Shown: positions 27,474 to 37,298, counted from the first letter of the stretch. The stretch: 64,000 nt of DNA from Bacteriovoracaceae bacterium (GCA_023701435.1 JAMPXB010000011.1:1-64000), one strand, 5' to 3'. Numbers and translations: made by a program. Notes: generated by a model not told the origin, from the sequence alone.

Positions 27474-27488
27474 ACATAAAGGCATAGG

Positions 27489-28565
27489 ATGGCCGACGAG
27501 AACGACGACGAAAAAACGGAAGAACCCTCCCAATACAAGATTGATGAATCTCGTAAGAAGGGTGATGTCGCTTCTTCAAAGGAGCTCTCCTCAGTATTGA
27601 TTCTTTCAGGATCTCTGCTGACTCTGATACTTTGTGGTCTATTTATCTTTGAGCAATTCACCGAATACATTGACTGGCTCTACCGACAGAACTTCAGAAC
27701 CGTTTATACGCCTGAGAAATTCTCAGAAATTTTTCGTCATTCGATGTGGACCCTGCTCAAGTGTGTTGCACCATCCTTCGGTGCTTCAGTGTGCCTGGGG
27801 GTCTTATCTCAGTTCATTCAGATAGGTTTTTTGTATTCTCCGGAAATTCTTAATGCCGACATTGAACGGATCAATCCAATCAAAGGTTTTGGAAAGCTTT
27901 TCTCAAAAAAGGCGCTGGTGGAAGCGGTCAAGGGCGTCTTCAAATTTATCGTGGTTATTGTCATCACCTACTCAGTGATGAAAGACAATGTCGGCTCCTT
28001 CCTGGGCTTCTTGCACGCGGAGGCAGGGCAGAGTCTGATGTTTGGACAATATCTGATGGCGAAGCTCGGTTTCTCAATTCTGTTGGGTTTAGGAGTAGTC
28101 GCACTGGCCGACTTTGCTTGGGAGAAGTGGTCCTACCGTCAGAAAATGATGATGACTAAGCAACAAGCTAAAGAAGAGGCCAAAGAGAAGGATGGTAATC
28201 CGGAAGTTAAGCAAAAGATCCGCCAGATCCAGAGACAGATGGCCCAGAAACGAATGATGGATGATGTAAAATCAGCAGACGTAATTGTTACAAATCCAAC
28301 ACATATTAGTGTAGCATTGAAGTATGATGGACAGACGATGGTGGCCCCGGCCGTCATGGCAAAAGGTGCCGATCATTTGGCTCTTCGCATTCGTGAGATT
28401 GCAAAGGAAAATGATATCCCTATCGTCGAGAACATTATGCTGGCCCGGACTTTATATAAAACAGTGAAGGTGGGACATGGAGTCCCAAGGACACTTTATA
28501 AAGCGGTGGCAGAGATACTAAGCTTTGTTTACAAATTGAAACGTAAACAGAAGGCTCTGAAGTAA
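27489..28565 (+). CDS. flhB: flagellar export switch protein FlhB
   Basis: Controls export substrate switching. Four membrane helices, then the cytoplasmic domain with the self-cleaving NPTH motif at Asn269-Pro270-Thr271-His272 (VIVTNPTHISVALKYD). The N-terminal DDEKTEEPSQYKIDESRKKG is the usual FlhB opening. The length of 358 is normal. All residues needed for autocleavage are present. Confidence 0.96.
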   Translation: MADENDDEKTEEPSQYKIDESRKKGDVASSKELSSVLILSGSLLTLILCGLFIFEQFTEYIDWLYRQNFRTVYTPEKFSEIFRHSMWTLLKCVAPSFGASVCLGVLSQFIQIGFLYSPEILNADIERINPIKGFGKLFSKKALVEAVKGVFKFIVVIVITYSVMKDNVGSFLGFLHAEAGQSLMFGQYLMAKLGFSILLGLGVVALADFAWEKWSYRQKMMMTKQQAKEEAKEKDGNPEVKQKIRQIQRQMAQKRMMDDVKSADVIVTNPTHISVALKYDGQTMVAPAVMAKGADHLALRIREIAKENDIPIVENIMLARTLYKTVKVGHGVPRTLYKAVAEILSFVYKLKRKQKALK

Positions 28566-28605
28566 TTTTTTTGCTCAGGACGAGCGACTCTTTTGAGGAG
28601 ATACC

Positions 28606-30681
28606 ATGGATAGGTTTTTTGAAAAGCTTCAGGCTTTTTCTAAAAATGCAGAATTAACACTGGCCCTTGGTTTAATCATCATCCTCGGTGTGATGATTGT
28701 GCCATTGCCTGCGGTAGTGCTGGATTTATTCCTGGCCTTTTCTATTGCTGTCTCTATCGGAATTCTCCTGATGTCGATCTATGCCAGAAAGCCGCTGGAT
28801 TTCTCGACTTTCCCATCTATTCTTTTGATTACGACTTTATTGCGACTTTCTCTTAACGTTGCTTCCACCCGAAATATTCTGCTTAATGGTGCCGCCGAAG
28901 GGACAAAAGCCGCCGGACACATCATTGAAGCTTTTGGAGAGTTTGTGGTGGGGGGGAATTACGCGGTGGGGATTATCATCTTCATGATCCTGGTGGTAAT
29001 TAACTTTATCGTTATTACCAAAGGTGCTGGACGAGTCGCAGAGGTAAGTGCTCGATTCACCTTAGATGCGATGCCTGGTAAGCAGATGGCGATTGACGCC
29101 GATTTGAATGCCGGATTGATTGATGACAAGGAGGCCAAACGTCGCCGGGCCGAAGTTGCTCAGGAAGCAGACTTTTACGGTTCGATGGATGGTGCTTCGA
29201 AGTTCGTTCGCGGAGATGCTATTGCCGGTATTTTGATTACGGTTATTAACATCATCGGCGGTATCATCATTGGGGTTGCTCAAAATGATATGAGTTTTTC
29301 AGATGCGGCCAGAACCTTTACTCTTTTAACTGTGGGTGATGGTCTTATTGCTCAAATTCCTGCACTTATTATTTCAACTGCTGCCGGTATTATCACCACT
29401 CGTAACACCAGTTCCGATGGTCTGAGTGAACAGGTTAATAAAGAGTTTGGTGCCCATCCTAAGGCCTTCTACATCACCGCCGGAGCGATTGCTGTCTTCG
29501 GTTTAATTCCTGGTTTCCCTGGTCTTCCATTTATGATGATCGGAGCGATGATTGGATTTGTCGGATTTAAAATTGAGAAGAACAAAGAATATGCCAAAGT
29601 CACTGAGGCCAGCACTGCTGTCACTGAGCTGAGTGCCAAAAAAGAAACTCTGGAGTCCTTACTGCCGGTGGAATTAGTTCAACTGGAAGTGGGGTATGGT
29701 ATTGTCAGCATTGTCGATGCTGAACAAAATGGTGACCTCCTTGAACGTATTTCACATATCAGAAAACAATTTGCGCTGGATTGGGGGATTATCATTCCTT
29801 CTGTCCGGATCAAAGACAACCTGGAGCTCAAGCCGGGTGGATATTCAATCAAGCTTAAGGGCCAGGAAATTGCCAAAGGCGAATTAATGCCTGACCACAT
29901 GATGGCGATGGATCCTGGAACAGTGATTGAAAACATGGATGGCATTGAGACCAAGGAACCGGTGTTCGGTCTTCCTGCTATCTGGATTACCGATGACCGC
30001 AAGGACGAAGCTCAATATAATGGCTATACCGTGGTGGATCTTTCGACCATTGTGGCGACTCATTTAACGGAAGTTTTAAAAGCAAATCTCTCTGAACTCT
30101 TTGGCCGTCAGGAATTGGTTAAAATTCTGGATAACTTTAAAGAAGAAAATCCTAAAATTGTTTCTGATCTGGTCCCCGATATTATGCCTTTGGGAACAGT
30201 GCTTAAGGTACTTCAAAGCCTTCTTCGTGAAGGAGTTTCGGTCCGCGATCTTCGCACTATCCTGGAAACGCTTGCGGAGTTTGGCGGCAGTTCCAAAGAT
30301 CCTGAAGCTCTTACTGAATATGTACGTCAGGCCCTCTATAGGACTATTACTGAAAGAATCAAAGGTTCTCAAGGTGATGTACCCTTATTTACTCTCGACC
30401 GCGGTCTTGAGGAAGCAGTGGCCCGTTCTATTATTCATACTGATCATGGTTCACAATTAAATCTAGATCCGAAAGTGACTCAAACCATTCTTGCTTCGCT
30501 CAATGAAAAGATTGAAGAAGCGACGTCTCAAGGAGAGAAAATGGTTGTTCTTTGTTCACCGGTGATCCGCCGTCATTTCAAGAGGTTGACTGAAAAATTC
30601 ATTCCCAACATGATAGTGGTAAGCCATAATGAACTAAGTCCAGAAGTTAATATCAGATCTCTCGGTACCGTGAGGTTATAA
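28606..30681 (+). CDS. flhA: flagellar export protein FlhA
   Basis: Large export gate protein that docks chaperone-substrate complexes. The N-terminal half has about eight membrane helices; conserved TTLLRLSLNVASTRNILLNG and the FHIPEP-region segment FTLDAMPGKQMAIDADLNAG are seen. The C-terminal cytoplasmic domain (about 350-691) ends MIVVSHNELSPEVNIRSLGT. The length of 691 is standard. GAGGAG precedes the ATG. The stop is 3 nt before flhF. Confidence 0.97.
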   Translation: MDRFFEKLQAFSKNAELTLALGLIIILGVMIVPLPAVVLDLFLAFSIAVSIGILLMSIYARKPLDFSTFPSILLITTLLRLSLNVASTRNILLNGAAEGTKAAGHIIEAFGEFVVGGNYAVGIIIFMILVVINFIVITKGAGRVAEVSARFTLDAMPGKQMAIDADLNAGLIDDKEAKRRRAEVAQEADFYGSMDGASKFVRGDAIAGILITVINIIGGIIIGVAQNDMSFSDAARTFTLLTVGDGLIAQIPALIISTAAGIITTRNTSSDGLSEQVNKEFGAHPKAFYITAGAIAVFGLIPGFPGLPFMMIGAMIGFVGFKIEKNKEYAKVTEASTAVTELSAKKETLESLLPVELVQLEVGYGIVSIVDAEQNGDLLERISHIRKQFALDWGIIIPSVRIKDNLELKPGGYSIKLKGQEIAKGELMPDHMMAMDPGTVIENMDGIETKEPVFGLPAIWITDDRKDEAQYNGYTVVDLSTIVATHLTEVLKANLSELFGRQELVKILDNFKEENPKIVSDLVPDIMPLGTVLKVLQSLLREGVSVRDLRTILETLAEFGGSSKDPEALTEYVRQALYRTITERIKGSQGDVPLFTLDRGLEEAVARSIIHTDHGSQLNLDPKVTQTILASLNEKIEEATSQGEKMVVLCSPVIRRHFKRLTEKFIPNMIVVSHNELSPEVNIRSLGTVRL

Positions 30682-30684
30682 AGA

Positions 30685-32250
30685 ATGTTCGTCAAGAAGT
30701 TCGAAGCTGATACATTAGAAGAAGCGCTGAAAGCTGTTAAACTTGAGCTGGGCCCTGATGCTATTATTCTAAAAACCATTACCAATAATGGTCTCAAAGG
30801 TGCTTTTAAAAAGAAGCGCATTGAGATCACAGCGGCCATCTCAGAACGAAATTTTGAGAAGAAGGCAAAGGTGGATAAAGTTTTGAATCATGAACAAAAA
30901 GAAGCTTTTTATCAAAAGCCTGCTTCCACAATTAAAGAATCAATTTCTAAATATAACAGCCATGAAAATCAGGCCGGTGGTTATGGAAGTATAGGGCTCA
31001 ATAAAGTCGTCAATACCCTGGCCAAAGGTTCTGCCGGTCTGGCCGATATGACCAATAAGACATCTTCACTTATTAAAAACAGTCTCGATGACTTTTTAAC
31101 TGACGGTGAAGATTCCGGATTTGATATCGATTCAACTGATGACACTCCAGTTCCGCCACGACCGCAAAACCGTGGAAAATATTCTGAGCCGCCTCAAAGA
31201 GAAGCTCAAAGAGTTCGTCCCGAAATCCGTCAGTCCAAGCAGCAGATAATGGAAGATACGGTTGAGGTTACCCGCAATCCACTCCGTGAACCTGCCGCTC
31301 CGGCACCGACCCAAGCCCAGGCTCCCGCCAATTCTCAAGCGGGGATCGTGAGCCGTGAGGCCTATAATGAACTTAAGCAGGAACTGAGAACAACCCAGAA
31401 TAAAATGGAGCTTCTCGAGCAGAAGATTCTGGAACTCTCTCAAAATTATCAATTCAATCAGAAGCACTTAAACGAAGCCAAGGGTATTTTCCAGCTTCGG
31501 ACCACTCTTAAAACATTGGATGTAGATGAAGCACACATTTTGGAGCTCATCAAAAAGGCCAATTATGAGCTTTCCAAAGATGATCTGGAAAATCCGGATG
31601 TAATTTTTGAATTTGCTCTTCAAGAAATGGCGAGTTCTATCAACACAGCTATTCCTCTTTTCGCAAAAATTGAAAATGGTGATTCAGTCATCACGGTTCT
31701 TCTCTCTGAAGCAGCTTCAGGGCAAAGTACGATGGGAACAAAGATTGCCGTCCTGAAAAAAGATGTGGTGCTTATCCAGTATTCTCAGGATGCGCAAAAT
31801 AATGCCTCGACAGATTTTGCTGCCCAGGTGTTTGGAATCAAGGTCGAAAAAGTTCAAAACTTCTCAGAAGTGGTAGGCCTATGTCGAAAGGCGACGGAAG
31901 CCGGCAAATCTGTCCTGGTCGATGTCCGTCTTAACAGCCGTTTTTCAGACGAAACAAAAAAATTCATTGAGACGCTTAAACGTGGTTTCCAGCATGTAGA
32001 AGTTTTATGCACACTTTCTGCGATTCACTCTGAACTTTATAACCGAAAAATAATTGCCCGATACAAGGACATTGTAGACGGTGTTATCATTTCACATGTG
32101 GATCTCTGTATGAACTTTGGAGCTCTCTTCAATGTTCACAAGGCCCACAATAAGCTTCCTCTCAAATTTTTCGGAACAGGACCAGTAGTCCCTGACGATA
32201 TTGAAGGAGCAACTGCTGAAAGGTTGATGTCGGGTCTCTTTCAGTTCTAA
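30685..32250 (+). CDS. flhF: FlhF-family flagellar placement protein with degenerate GTPase site
   Basis: SRP-type protein that normally places flagella at the pole. The N-terminal B domain is clear (MFVKKFEADTLEEALKAVKL, then ELGPDAIILKTITNNG), followed by a long low-complexity, Pro-rich linker and helix (about 60-265), then an NG-like domain (270-521). In that domain the P-loop position reads SEAASGQSTMGTK (341-353) instead of GxTGxGKTT, the DTAGR position reads DVRLNSR (413-419), and TKLD reads SHVD (470-473). The C-terminal VPDDIEGATAERLMSGLF is conserved. The fold is kept but nucleotide binding looks lost. Located between flhA and flhG as usual. Confidence 0.88.
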   Translation: MFVKKFEADTLEEALKAVKLELGPDAIILKTITNNGLKGAFKKKRIEITAAISERNFEKKAKVDKVLNHEQKEAFYQKPASTIKESISKYNSHENQAGGYGSIGLNKVVNTLAKGSAGLADMTNKTSSLIKNSLDDFLTDGEDSGFDIDSTDDTPVPPRPQNRGKYSEPPQREAQRVRPEIRQSKQQIMEDTVEVTRNPLREPAAPAPTQAQAPANSQAGIVSREAYNELKQELRTTQNKMELLEQKILELSQNYQFNQKHLNEAKGIFQLRTTLKTLDVDEAHILELIKKANYELSKDDLENPDVIFEFALQEMASSINTAIPLFAKIENGDSVITVLLSEAASGQSTMGTKIAVLKKDVVLIQYSQDAQNNASTDFAAQVFGIKVEKVQNFSEVVGLCRKATEAGKSVLVDVRLNSRFSDETKKFIETLKRGFQHVEVLCTLSAIHSELYNRKIIARYKDIVDGVIISHVDLCMNFGALFNVHKAHNKLPLKFFGTGPVVPDDIEGATAERLMSGLFQF

Positions 32251-32312
32251 ATTCAAAGCTCTAGTTTTCAAACTACCAGACAGGATGTCAGGTAGAGTGT
32301 TCCAGGAGGGAT

Positions 32313-33191
32313 ATGCACAAGACCAGCGAATGGTTACAGTCTTTTAGTACGAGCAATAACCCACTTAAAAAATCTGAGTTACGCCGTGCCAGTGATTTTG
32401 CCTGTACAAAAGTTTCCATCACAGGTGGAAAGGGCGGAGTAGGCAAGACCTCTATTGCACTTAAAGCAGCACATGAATTGGCATCATCGGGCTATCGTAC
32501 ACTTTTGATCGACTGCGATTCTAATCTTTCCAATACCGCCATTAAACTGGGTCTGCCTCTGGACAACAAATTTGAAAAAATTCTTTCGGGAGAGGCGACA
32601 CTTCATGACTGCCTCATTCAGCGGGGAAATTTTCATCTTTTGCCTGCCTGCAATGGTTCCGTTGAGGTCTTTGAATCAAAATTAAACTTCGATGAAATTA
32701 TTATCGACATCATTTCTTCTCATGAACATGAGTATGACTATATCCTGCTTGATTGCCCAGCCGGAGTAGGTCGGGAAACACTTACCCTGAACGCTTATTG
32801 CGACCACCGTTGGATTGTGGTGACTCCTGACAAGTCATCCATTACCGACTCCTATTCGCTTGTAAAACTGCTCTCAAATCGATTTGGCATTAAAGAGAAT
32901 CATCTGCTGGTGAATATGTACCAGTCGGAAAAGCAGTTTCAAAAAGTAGTTCTTACCTTGAGTGAAACAATCGAGAACTTTCTCGGTGCCAGGACTCATA
33001 TCCTGGGTGGTATCCAGAAGCTGGATGTTTCTGCCGAGGGATTTGATACTTTTTTCCTATCTCAGAACAAAAATGAATTTCAGCGCAACTTCGCTAAACT
33101 TTTATATGGGTTCGCCGAAAAAGCAGGTGGACCACTGAATGTTCCCAACCAGGGCGCACACCAGATGGCCTATGAACAAGATGTTCACTAA
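32313..33191 (+). CDS. flhG: MinD-type ATPase FlhG (FleN/YlxH)
   Basis: Controls flagellar number together with FlhF. The deviant Walker A GGKGGVGKTS at residues 38-47, DCDSN switch (about 70), DCPAG (about 149) and TPDKSSITDSYSL are intact, so ATP binding and dimerisation are expected. The N-terminal 30 residues lack the DQAxxLR motif that in other bacteria stimulates FlhF GTPase. The C-terminus has no long amphipathic helix that I can recognise. CAGGAGG precedes the ATG. Confidence 0.9.
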   Translation: MHKTSEWLQSFSTSNNPLKKSELRRASDFACTKVSITGGKGGVGKTSIALKAAHELASSGYRTLLIDCDSNLSNTAIKLGLPLDNKFEKILSGEATLHDCLIQRGNFHLLPACNGSVEVFESKLNFDEIIIDIISSHEHEYDYILLDCPAGVGRETLTLNAYCDHRWIVVTPDKSSITDSYSLVKLLSNRFGIKENHLLVNMYQSEKQFQKVVLTLSETIENFLGARTHILGGIQKLDVSAEGFDTFFLSQNKNEFQRNFAKLLYGFAEKAGGPLNVPNQGAHQMAYEQDVH

Positions 33192-33216
33192 ACGGAAATG
33201 CTAAGGAGAGCTCTCA

Positions 33217-34002
33217 ATGTCATCACTCACGGCCAAACTTAAAAATTTAAAAGACTACCGCTGTACAGTTGATCCGAAAGTAAAAGACGAGATCATTCTT
33301 GAGTACGCGCCGCTGGTCAGATATATCGCCCAAAAAATTTCATCACGTCTGCCGCCAAATATTGAGCTCGATGACATGGTCTCTTGCGGAGTAATTGGTC
33401 TGATGGACGCCATTGAGAAATTTGATCCAACTCGTGACAATAAATTTAAGACATATGCCGAATTCCGTATTCGCGGTGCCATTCTTGATGAACTTCGTTC
33501 ACAAGACTGGGTTCCACGTTCAGTTCGTGAAAAAGCTAAAATTGTAGAGAAGGCTTACGCCAAGCTTGAAAAAGATTTTGGCCGTCCTGCGACTGATGAG
33601 GAGATGTGCGAGCATCTGGCCTGTTCGATGGAAGAGTTCCATGAACTTATCAATAAATCAAAATCAGTATCACTGATGAATATCGATGATGCTACGGCCA
33701 TGAGTAAAGGTGATAAAAAGCTGATGGTGTCGTTAATGGAGACCTCACGCGGGGCCAATCCTCAAACGGCAGTAGGCTATAAGCGTGCCCAGGAAATCAT
33801 CAAGGATGGCATTAAAACGCTTCCAGAAAAGCAGCGTCTGGTTCTCTCCCTCTATTATTTTGAGGACCTTAATCTAAAAGAAATCGGTCAGGTGCTGGAT
33901 GTGACGGAATCCCGGGTTTCTCAGCTTCATACCCAGGCGATTTTAAAATTAAAGGCAAAACTTCGTAATCAATTTGATTCATACGAAGATCTCGCCAGCT
34001 AA
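33217..34002 (+). CDS. fliA: flagellar sigma factor FliA (sigma-28)
   Basis: Directs RNA polymerase to late flagellar and chemotaxis promoters. Region 2 (EYAPLVRYIAQKISSRLPPN, CGVIGLMDAIEKFDP, FKTYAEFRIRGAILDELR), region 3 (about 95-155) and region 4 with a helix-turn-helix (LPEKQRLVLSLYYFEDLNL, LDVTESRVSQLHTQAILKLK) are complete. The length of 261 is typical. Last gene of the operon, followed by a strong terminator. I did not find FliA promoters inside the window. Confidence 0.95.
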   Translation: MSSLTAKLKNLKDYRCTVDPKVKDEIILEYAPLVRYIAQKISSRLPPNIELDDMVSCGVIGLMDAIEKFDPTRDNKFKTYAEFRIRGAILDELRSQDWVPRSVREKAKIVEKAYAKLEKDFGRPATDEEMCEHLACSMEEFHELINKSKSVSLMNIDDATAMSKGDKKLMVSLMETSRGANPQTAVGYKRAQEIIKDGIKTLPEKQRLVLSLYYFEDLNLKEIGQVLDVTESRVSQLHTQAILKLKAKLRNQFDSYEDLAS

Positions 34003-34033
34003 AGCTCATTTTTCATCCATTAAAAAATAAAAA

Positions 34034-34067
34034 GCCCGAGTTTAGTGCTCGGGCTTTTTATTTTTTT
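34034..34067 (+). terminator. terminator of the flagellar operon
   Basis: GCCCGAG (34034-34040) with CTCGGGC (34048-34054), loop TTTAGTG, then a T-rich run to 34067. It lies 31 nt after the fliA stop. Confidence 0.92.
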
Positions 34068-34150
34068 CCCTAAGTAGTCTTATCACTTTTCAATCCGTCT
34101 CTTATTGTCAGAAAATTAACTATCGGAATTTACTAAAAAGGGTGACTTCA

Positions 34151-36445
34151 ATGGATTGGAAAAAAACCTTTAATCGCGGACAGTGGGTTATACACGGTAT
34201 CTTTGTCATAGCTGTCGTTTTTGGCGTGGGCTCAACTATCTTTGCCTTACGTTTAAATCATCTACAAAGTACGGAAGAAGAAAGAGGATTAAAGATTAAT
34301 TCTCTCATTCATCATTTCAAAAAAGATATGAGCTTTGAGAAAATTGGCAAGCTGCTCTCCTGGACAGAGCCAGACAAGGCCAATGATAAAATGCGGGATC
34401 TGTCTCAGAAAATTGCTGAAACAGAAGAGCTCCTTGAAATCAAAGCTTCGAAAGATTTAAGTCTGGGCATGAGAACTTTTAATCGGATGATTAATAACAC
34501 TTCAGGCATGTCTGATCCTTCTGATGCTCTCAAGGTATTCAGAACAAAAGTTTCAAGTCTGCAGGACTTTGCCCAGTTAAAAAAGTATTCAACCGTCGTT
34601 GCTATTTCCGGCAAAATGCTGGAACGACTGGAGCTTTTAAATCCTAAGAATGTAGTTAGTTCTATTCAGGTTCGTTACTTGGGATCTGATTTAAATCGAC
34701 TTGAAAAGGTAGTGAATTCATCTACTCTTGGAGAGAATGAGAAAGATGCTCTTAATTCAAGATTCAAATCAATGCAGTCTGAAGTTGAGTTGCTCACTAA
34801 TCTTAATTCTCAATCCAAAGATATCAATGCCCATGTGACCCAGGCCTCGCTGGCTTTGTCTCAATGGCTGATTGATGTAGAAAAGAAAGCTTCTGATCTG
34901 CAAGGAATCCGTTTCCGGAAACAAAATCAGCTGGTCACCATGCTGGCCGGTATGGTGGGGTTTATGGTCATCGCCTGGATGGGGCTGGCCTATCTTTTTC
35001 GCTGGCAGAAAATTAAAATGGGCGAACAGGTGGAGATGGAAGTTAAGGGTGTGATTGAGAAAGGTATCATGGGCGATCAACGCTTTATGATGGACCATTA
35101 TTCTGATCTTACCAGAGACGATATTATCCGGCTGCTTGATGAATTAAAGATCAAACTTAACCTCGGAACGATGTTGCACACAGGTCTCCCGTTTGCCGGA
35201 TGTATGGTTGATACCAATTTCAAACTAACCTGGAATAACCATCTGTTTCTGGAGCAATTCTACTTGAGCGAAGAAGAAGTCCGATCAGATGCTTTTAACT
35301 GGGATTACCTCCGGGATTATCTGAATATTGATGAAGATCCAGTCTATCAGGCATTGGTTAATAAAATTGCCGGCATCTATCCCGTTAAAGTTAAGCAAGA
35401 TGAATACGCACCCGCTCAGCCATATGAAATGTATGTAACTCCAATTAACGTTAACCGTGAAGATCGTGTCATGATTTTCTTCTATCCGCTGGTTTCTGTG
35501 AAAGAGGCGATCAATGAGCAGGTAGGTTTGGCAACTGAGACCATGGGAAGATTTATCGGCCACTGGAACCGGGATACTCTTGATCAGGACCAAATCCGCC
35601 TTTTGGAAAAAGATTTCAAGAACAATGATCTGAAAGATGTTTATGCAGAACTTGTTACTCTCTTTGAAAGAGTTGATGGTGAGAAAAAAGAATGTCTCAG
35701 AACAATCAATGCTCTGGAAAAAGAAAATCAGGCCTATCAGGAAACGATTGGTGAGATGAGAGATATTGAAGTTGAAAAGAAAGAAATCATCCGTAAGGAG
35801 TTTCAGCTTGCGAATGACTTACGTACTTCCTTCTTAGGTTCAGTCGAAAGAGTGGAGTCCTTGATGCATATTAACAAAACGATTCTTCAGCAAAATGATG
35901 ATTTAAAAACTGATGCTCAGAAAATGCAGCAAATAACGATCGAGCTTACCAAAAAGACCAAAGAAACATTGGATATTATGGGGCATCTTGACGGTGTAAA
36001 AACAGATTATAAAAAACTTAAATTCGAGCTTCTGGAAGTTAAGGCAAAACTCATCTCCATTAATAATACTTTATTTGCCCAGTTACCTCCGTTTGATGAA
36101 GCCCAACAAAAACTTGCGACTCGTTATAAGGATGAGCTGGCAAGACTTGATTTCAATGTAACCACTCTTGATAAGAAGCTGTCTCAGCTTGATGTTCTGT
36201 TAGGCAAGCTGCAGATGATGCACGAGAAATCTCCGGTAGAGCAGACTCATTTCAACTTCCTGACTTCTCAGAAGGACCATGAGTTGAAGGACGTTCTCCT
36301 TAAACTTCAAAAAGTACAGGGAGCTGAGGAAGTTAAAATTATCGAGAGTTTTAATAACCTTCACCAATTAATGAAAAAAGATCTTAACAAAGTTCAGGAG
36401 GCCCGTGAAACGGCTTCTGAAACTCTGGAAGCTTTCCTTTCTTAA
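34151..36445 (+). CDS. receptor-like membrane protein with PAS-like and coiled-coil domains
   Basis: About 764 residues. Start at 34151 fits AAAAGGG with correct spacing; an in-frame GTG at 34142 is less likely. Membrane helix near 12-34, a helical periplasmic domain (about 35-255), second membrane helix (about 258-282), a PAS-like domain (about 340-440, GLPFAGCMVDTNFKLTWNNH), then a long helical coiled coil to the end. This is chemoreceptor or histidine-kinase topology, but the conserved MCP hairpin tip and any kinase motif are missing. It follows the flagellar operon, so a role in motility control is possible. The next gene starts right after its stop. Confidence 0.75.
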   Translation: MDWKKTFNRGQWVIHGIFVIAVVFGVGSTIFALRLNHLQSTEEERGLKINSLIHHFKKDMSFEKIGKLLSWTEPDKANDKMRDLSQKIAETEELLEIKASKDLSLGMRTFNRMINNTSGMSDPSDALKVFRTKVSSLQDFAQLKKYSTVVAISGKMLERLELLNPKNVVSSIQVRYLGSDLNRLEKVVNSSTLGENEKDALNSRFKSMQSEVELLTNLNSQSKDINAHVTQASLALSQWLIDVEKKASDLQGIRFRKQNQLVTMLAGMVGFMVIAWMGLAYLFRWQKIKMGEQVEMEVKGVIEKGIMGDQRFMMDHYSDLTRDDIIRLLDELKIKLNLGTMLHTGLPFAGCMVDTNFKLTWNNHLFLEQFYLSEEEVRSDAFNWDYLRDYLNIDEDPVYQALVNKIAGIYPVKVKQDEYAPAQPYEMYVTPINVNREDRVMIFFYPLVSVKEAINEQVGLATETMGRFIGHWNRDTLDQDQIRLLEKDFKNNDLKDVYAELVTLFERVDGEKKECLRTINALEKENQAYQETIGEMRDIEVEKKEIIRKEFQLANDLRTSFLGSVERVESLMHINKTILQQNDDLKTDAQKMQQITIELTKKTKETLDIMGHLDGVKTDYKKLKFELLEVKAKLISINNTLFAQLPPFDEAQQKLATRYKDELARLDFNVTTLDKKLSQLDVLLGKLQMMHEKSPVEQTHFNFLTSQKDHELKDVLLKLQKVQGAEEVKIIESFNNLHQLMKKDLNKVQEARETASETLEAFLS

Positions 36446-37276
36446 ATGAAAATTTATAAATCCCAGGTAAATAAATTTTTCCCCCAACCGACTACGTTGG
36501 GGGATTTTTTATTAAAGCTTACTAAGCTTACTTCGGTTGATTTAGCAGATGCTGCCCATAAAGGAGCTGTCTGGATTCAAAGAAAGGGCAAAGGAAAAAT
36601 CCTGCGGATCAGATCCCTTCAGGAGAAAGTCATCCCGGAAGATGTCATTCAGCTCTTTTTTGAACCAAAGGTGCTCAAGCTTCCTGAGGTCAAAAAACTT
36701 GAAATGGTCTATGAGGATTCACACTTTGGTGTCTGGATTAAGCCTGCAGGTATTGTGCCTCAAGGGTCACAGACAGGTGACCATGCTTCGGTTCTTCGAT
36801 ATGTCGAAAAAGTTAAAGGTAGGGAAGTTTATCTGGTTCATCGCCTGGATCGGGAAACCCTGGGACTGATGCTCGTAGGTTATGATTCCAAAGCGGCAGC
36901 TCTTTTAAGTGACCTTTTTCAGAAAAATAAAATCAAAAAAGAATACGAGGCGATTGTTTTAGGTGAAATGAAAATAGGCCATACCCAAACCATTAAGGCT
37001 TCACTTGATGATAAAGAGGCCATTACTCATTTTGAGGTAATCGATTCCAAAAACAATCAAAGCCTTTTAAAAGTCACAATAGAAACTGGTCGTCTCCATC
37101 AGATTCGACGTCATCTGGATTTTATTGGCCATCCGATTATGGGAGATCCTAAATATGGAAAGGGTAATAAGAATAAAGAAGGCCTAAAGTTAGTCGCCTC
37201 ATCTTTGGCCTTTGAAGATCCCTGGTTGAAAAAAACTCATAGTTTCAACGTGGAATCCCATCTAAGCCTTCAATAA
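36446..37276 (+). CDS. RluA-family pseudouridine synthase
   Basis: Isomerises uridine to pseudouridine in rRNA or tRNA. The N-terminal 80 residues form an S4-like domain; the catalytic Asp lies in LVHRLDRETLGLMLVG (about residues 131-146), and the RluA motifs VTIETGRLHQIRRHLDFIGH and IMGDPKYG follow. Which site it modifies cannot be told from sequence. It starts immediately after the stop of the receptor-like gene, so the two are co-transcribed. Confidence 0.88.
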   Translation: MKIYKSQVNKFFPQPTTLGDFLLKLTKLTSVDLADAAHKGAVWIQRKGKGKILRIRSLQEKVIPEDVIQLFFEPKVLKLPEVKKLEMVYEDSHFGVWIKPAGIVPQGSQTGDHASVLRYVEKVKGREVYLVHRLDRETLGLMLVGYDSKAAALLSDLFQKNKIKKEYEAIVLGEMKIGHTQTIKASLDDKEAITHFEVIDSKNNQSLLKVTIETGRLHQIRRHLDFIGHPIMGDPKYGKGNKNKEGLKLVASSLAFEDPWLKKTHSFNVESHLSLQ

Positions 37277-37285
37277 CACAATCTT

Positions 37286-37298
37286 TTACACTGTGTAA
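37286..37298. promoter_or_regulatory. 13-nt palindrome, possible operator
   Basis: TTACAC-T-GTGTAA lies in the 107-nt gap between the RluA-like gene and the secreted protein at 37384. The one-base centre makes a hairpin unlikely, so a protein-binding dyad is the better reading. No regulator is identified. Confidence 0.3.
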
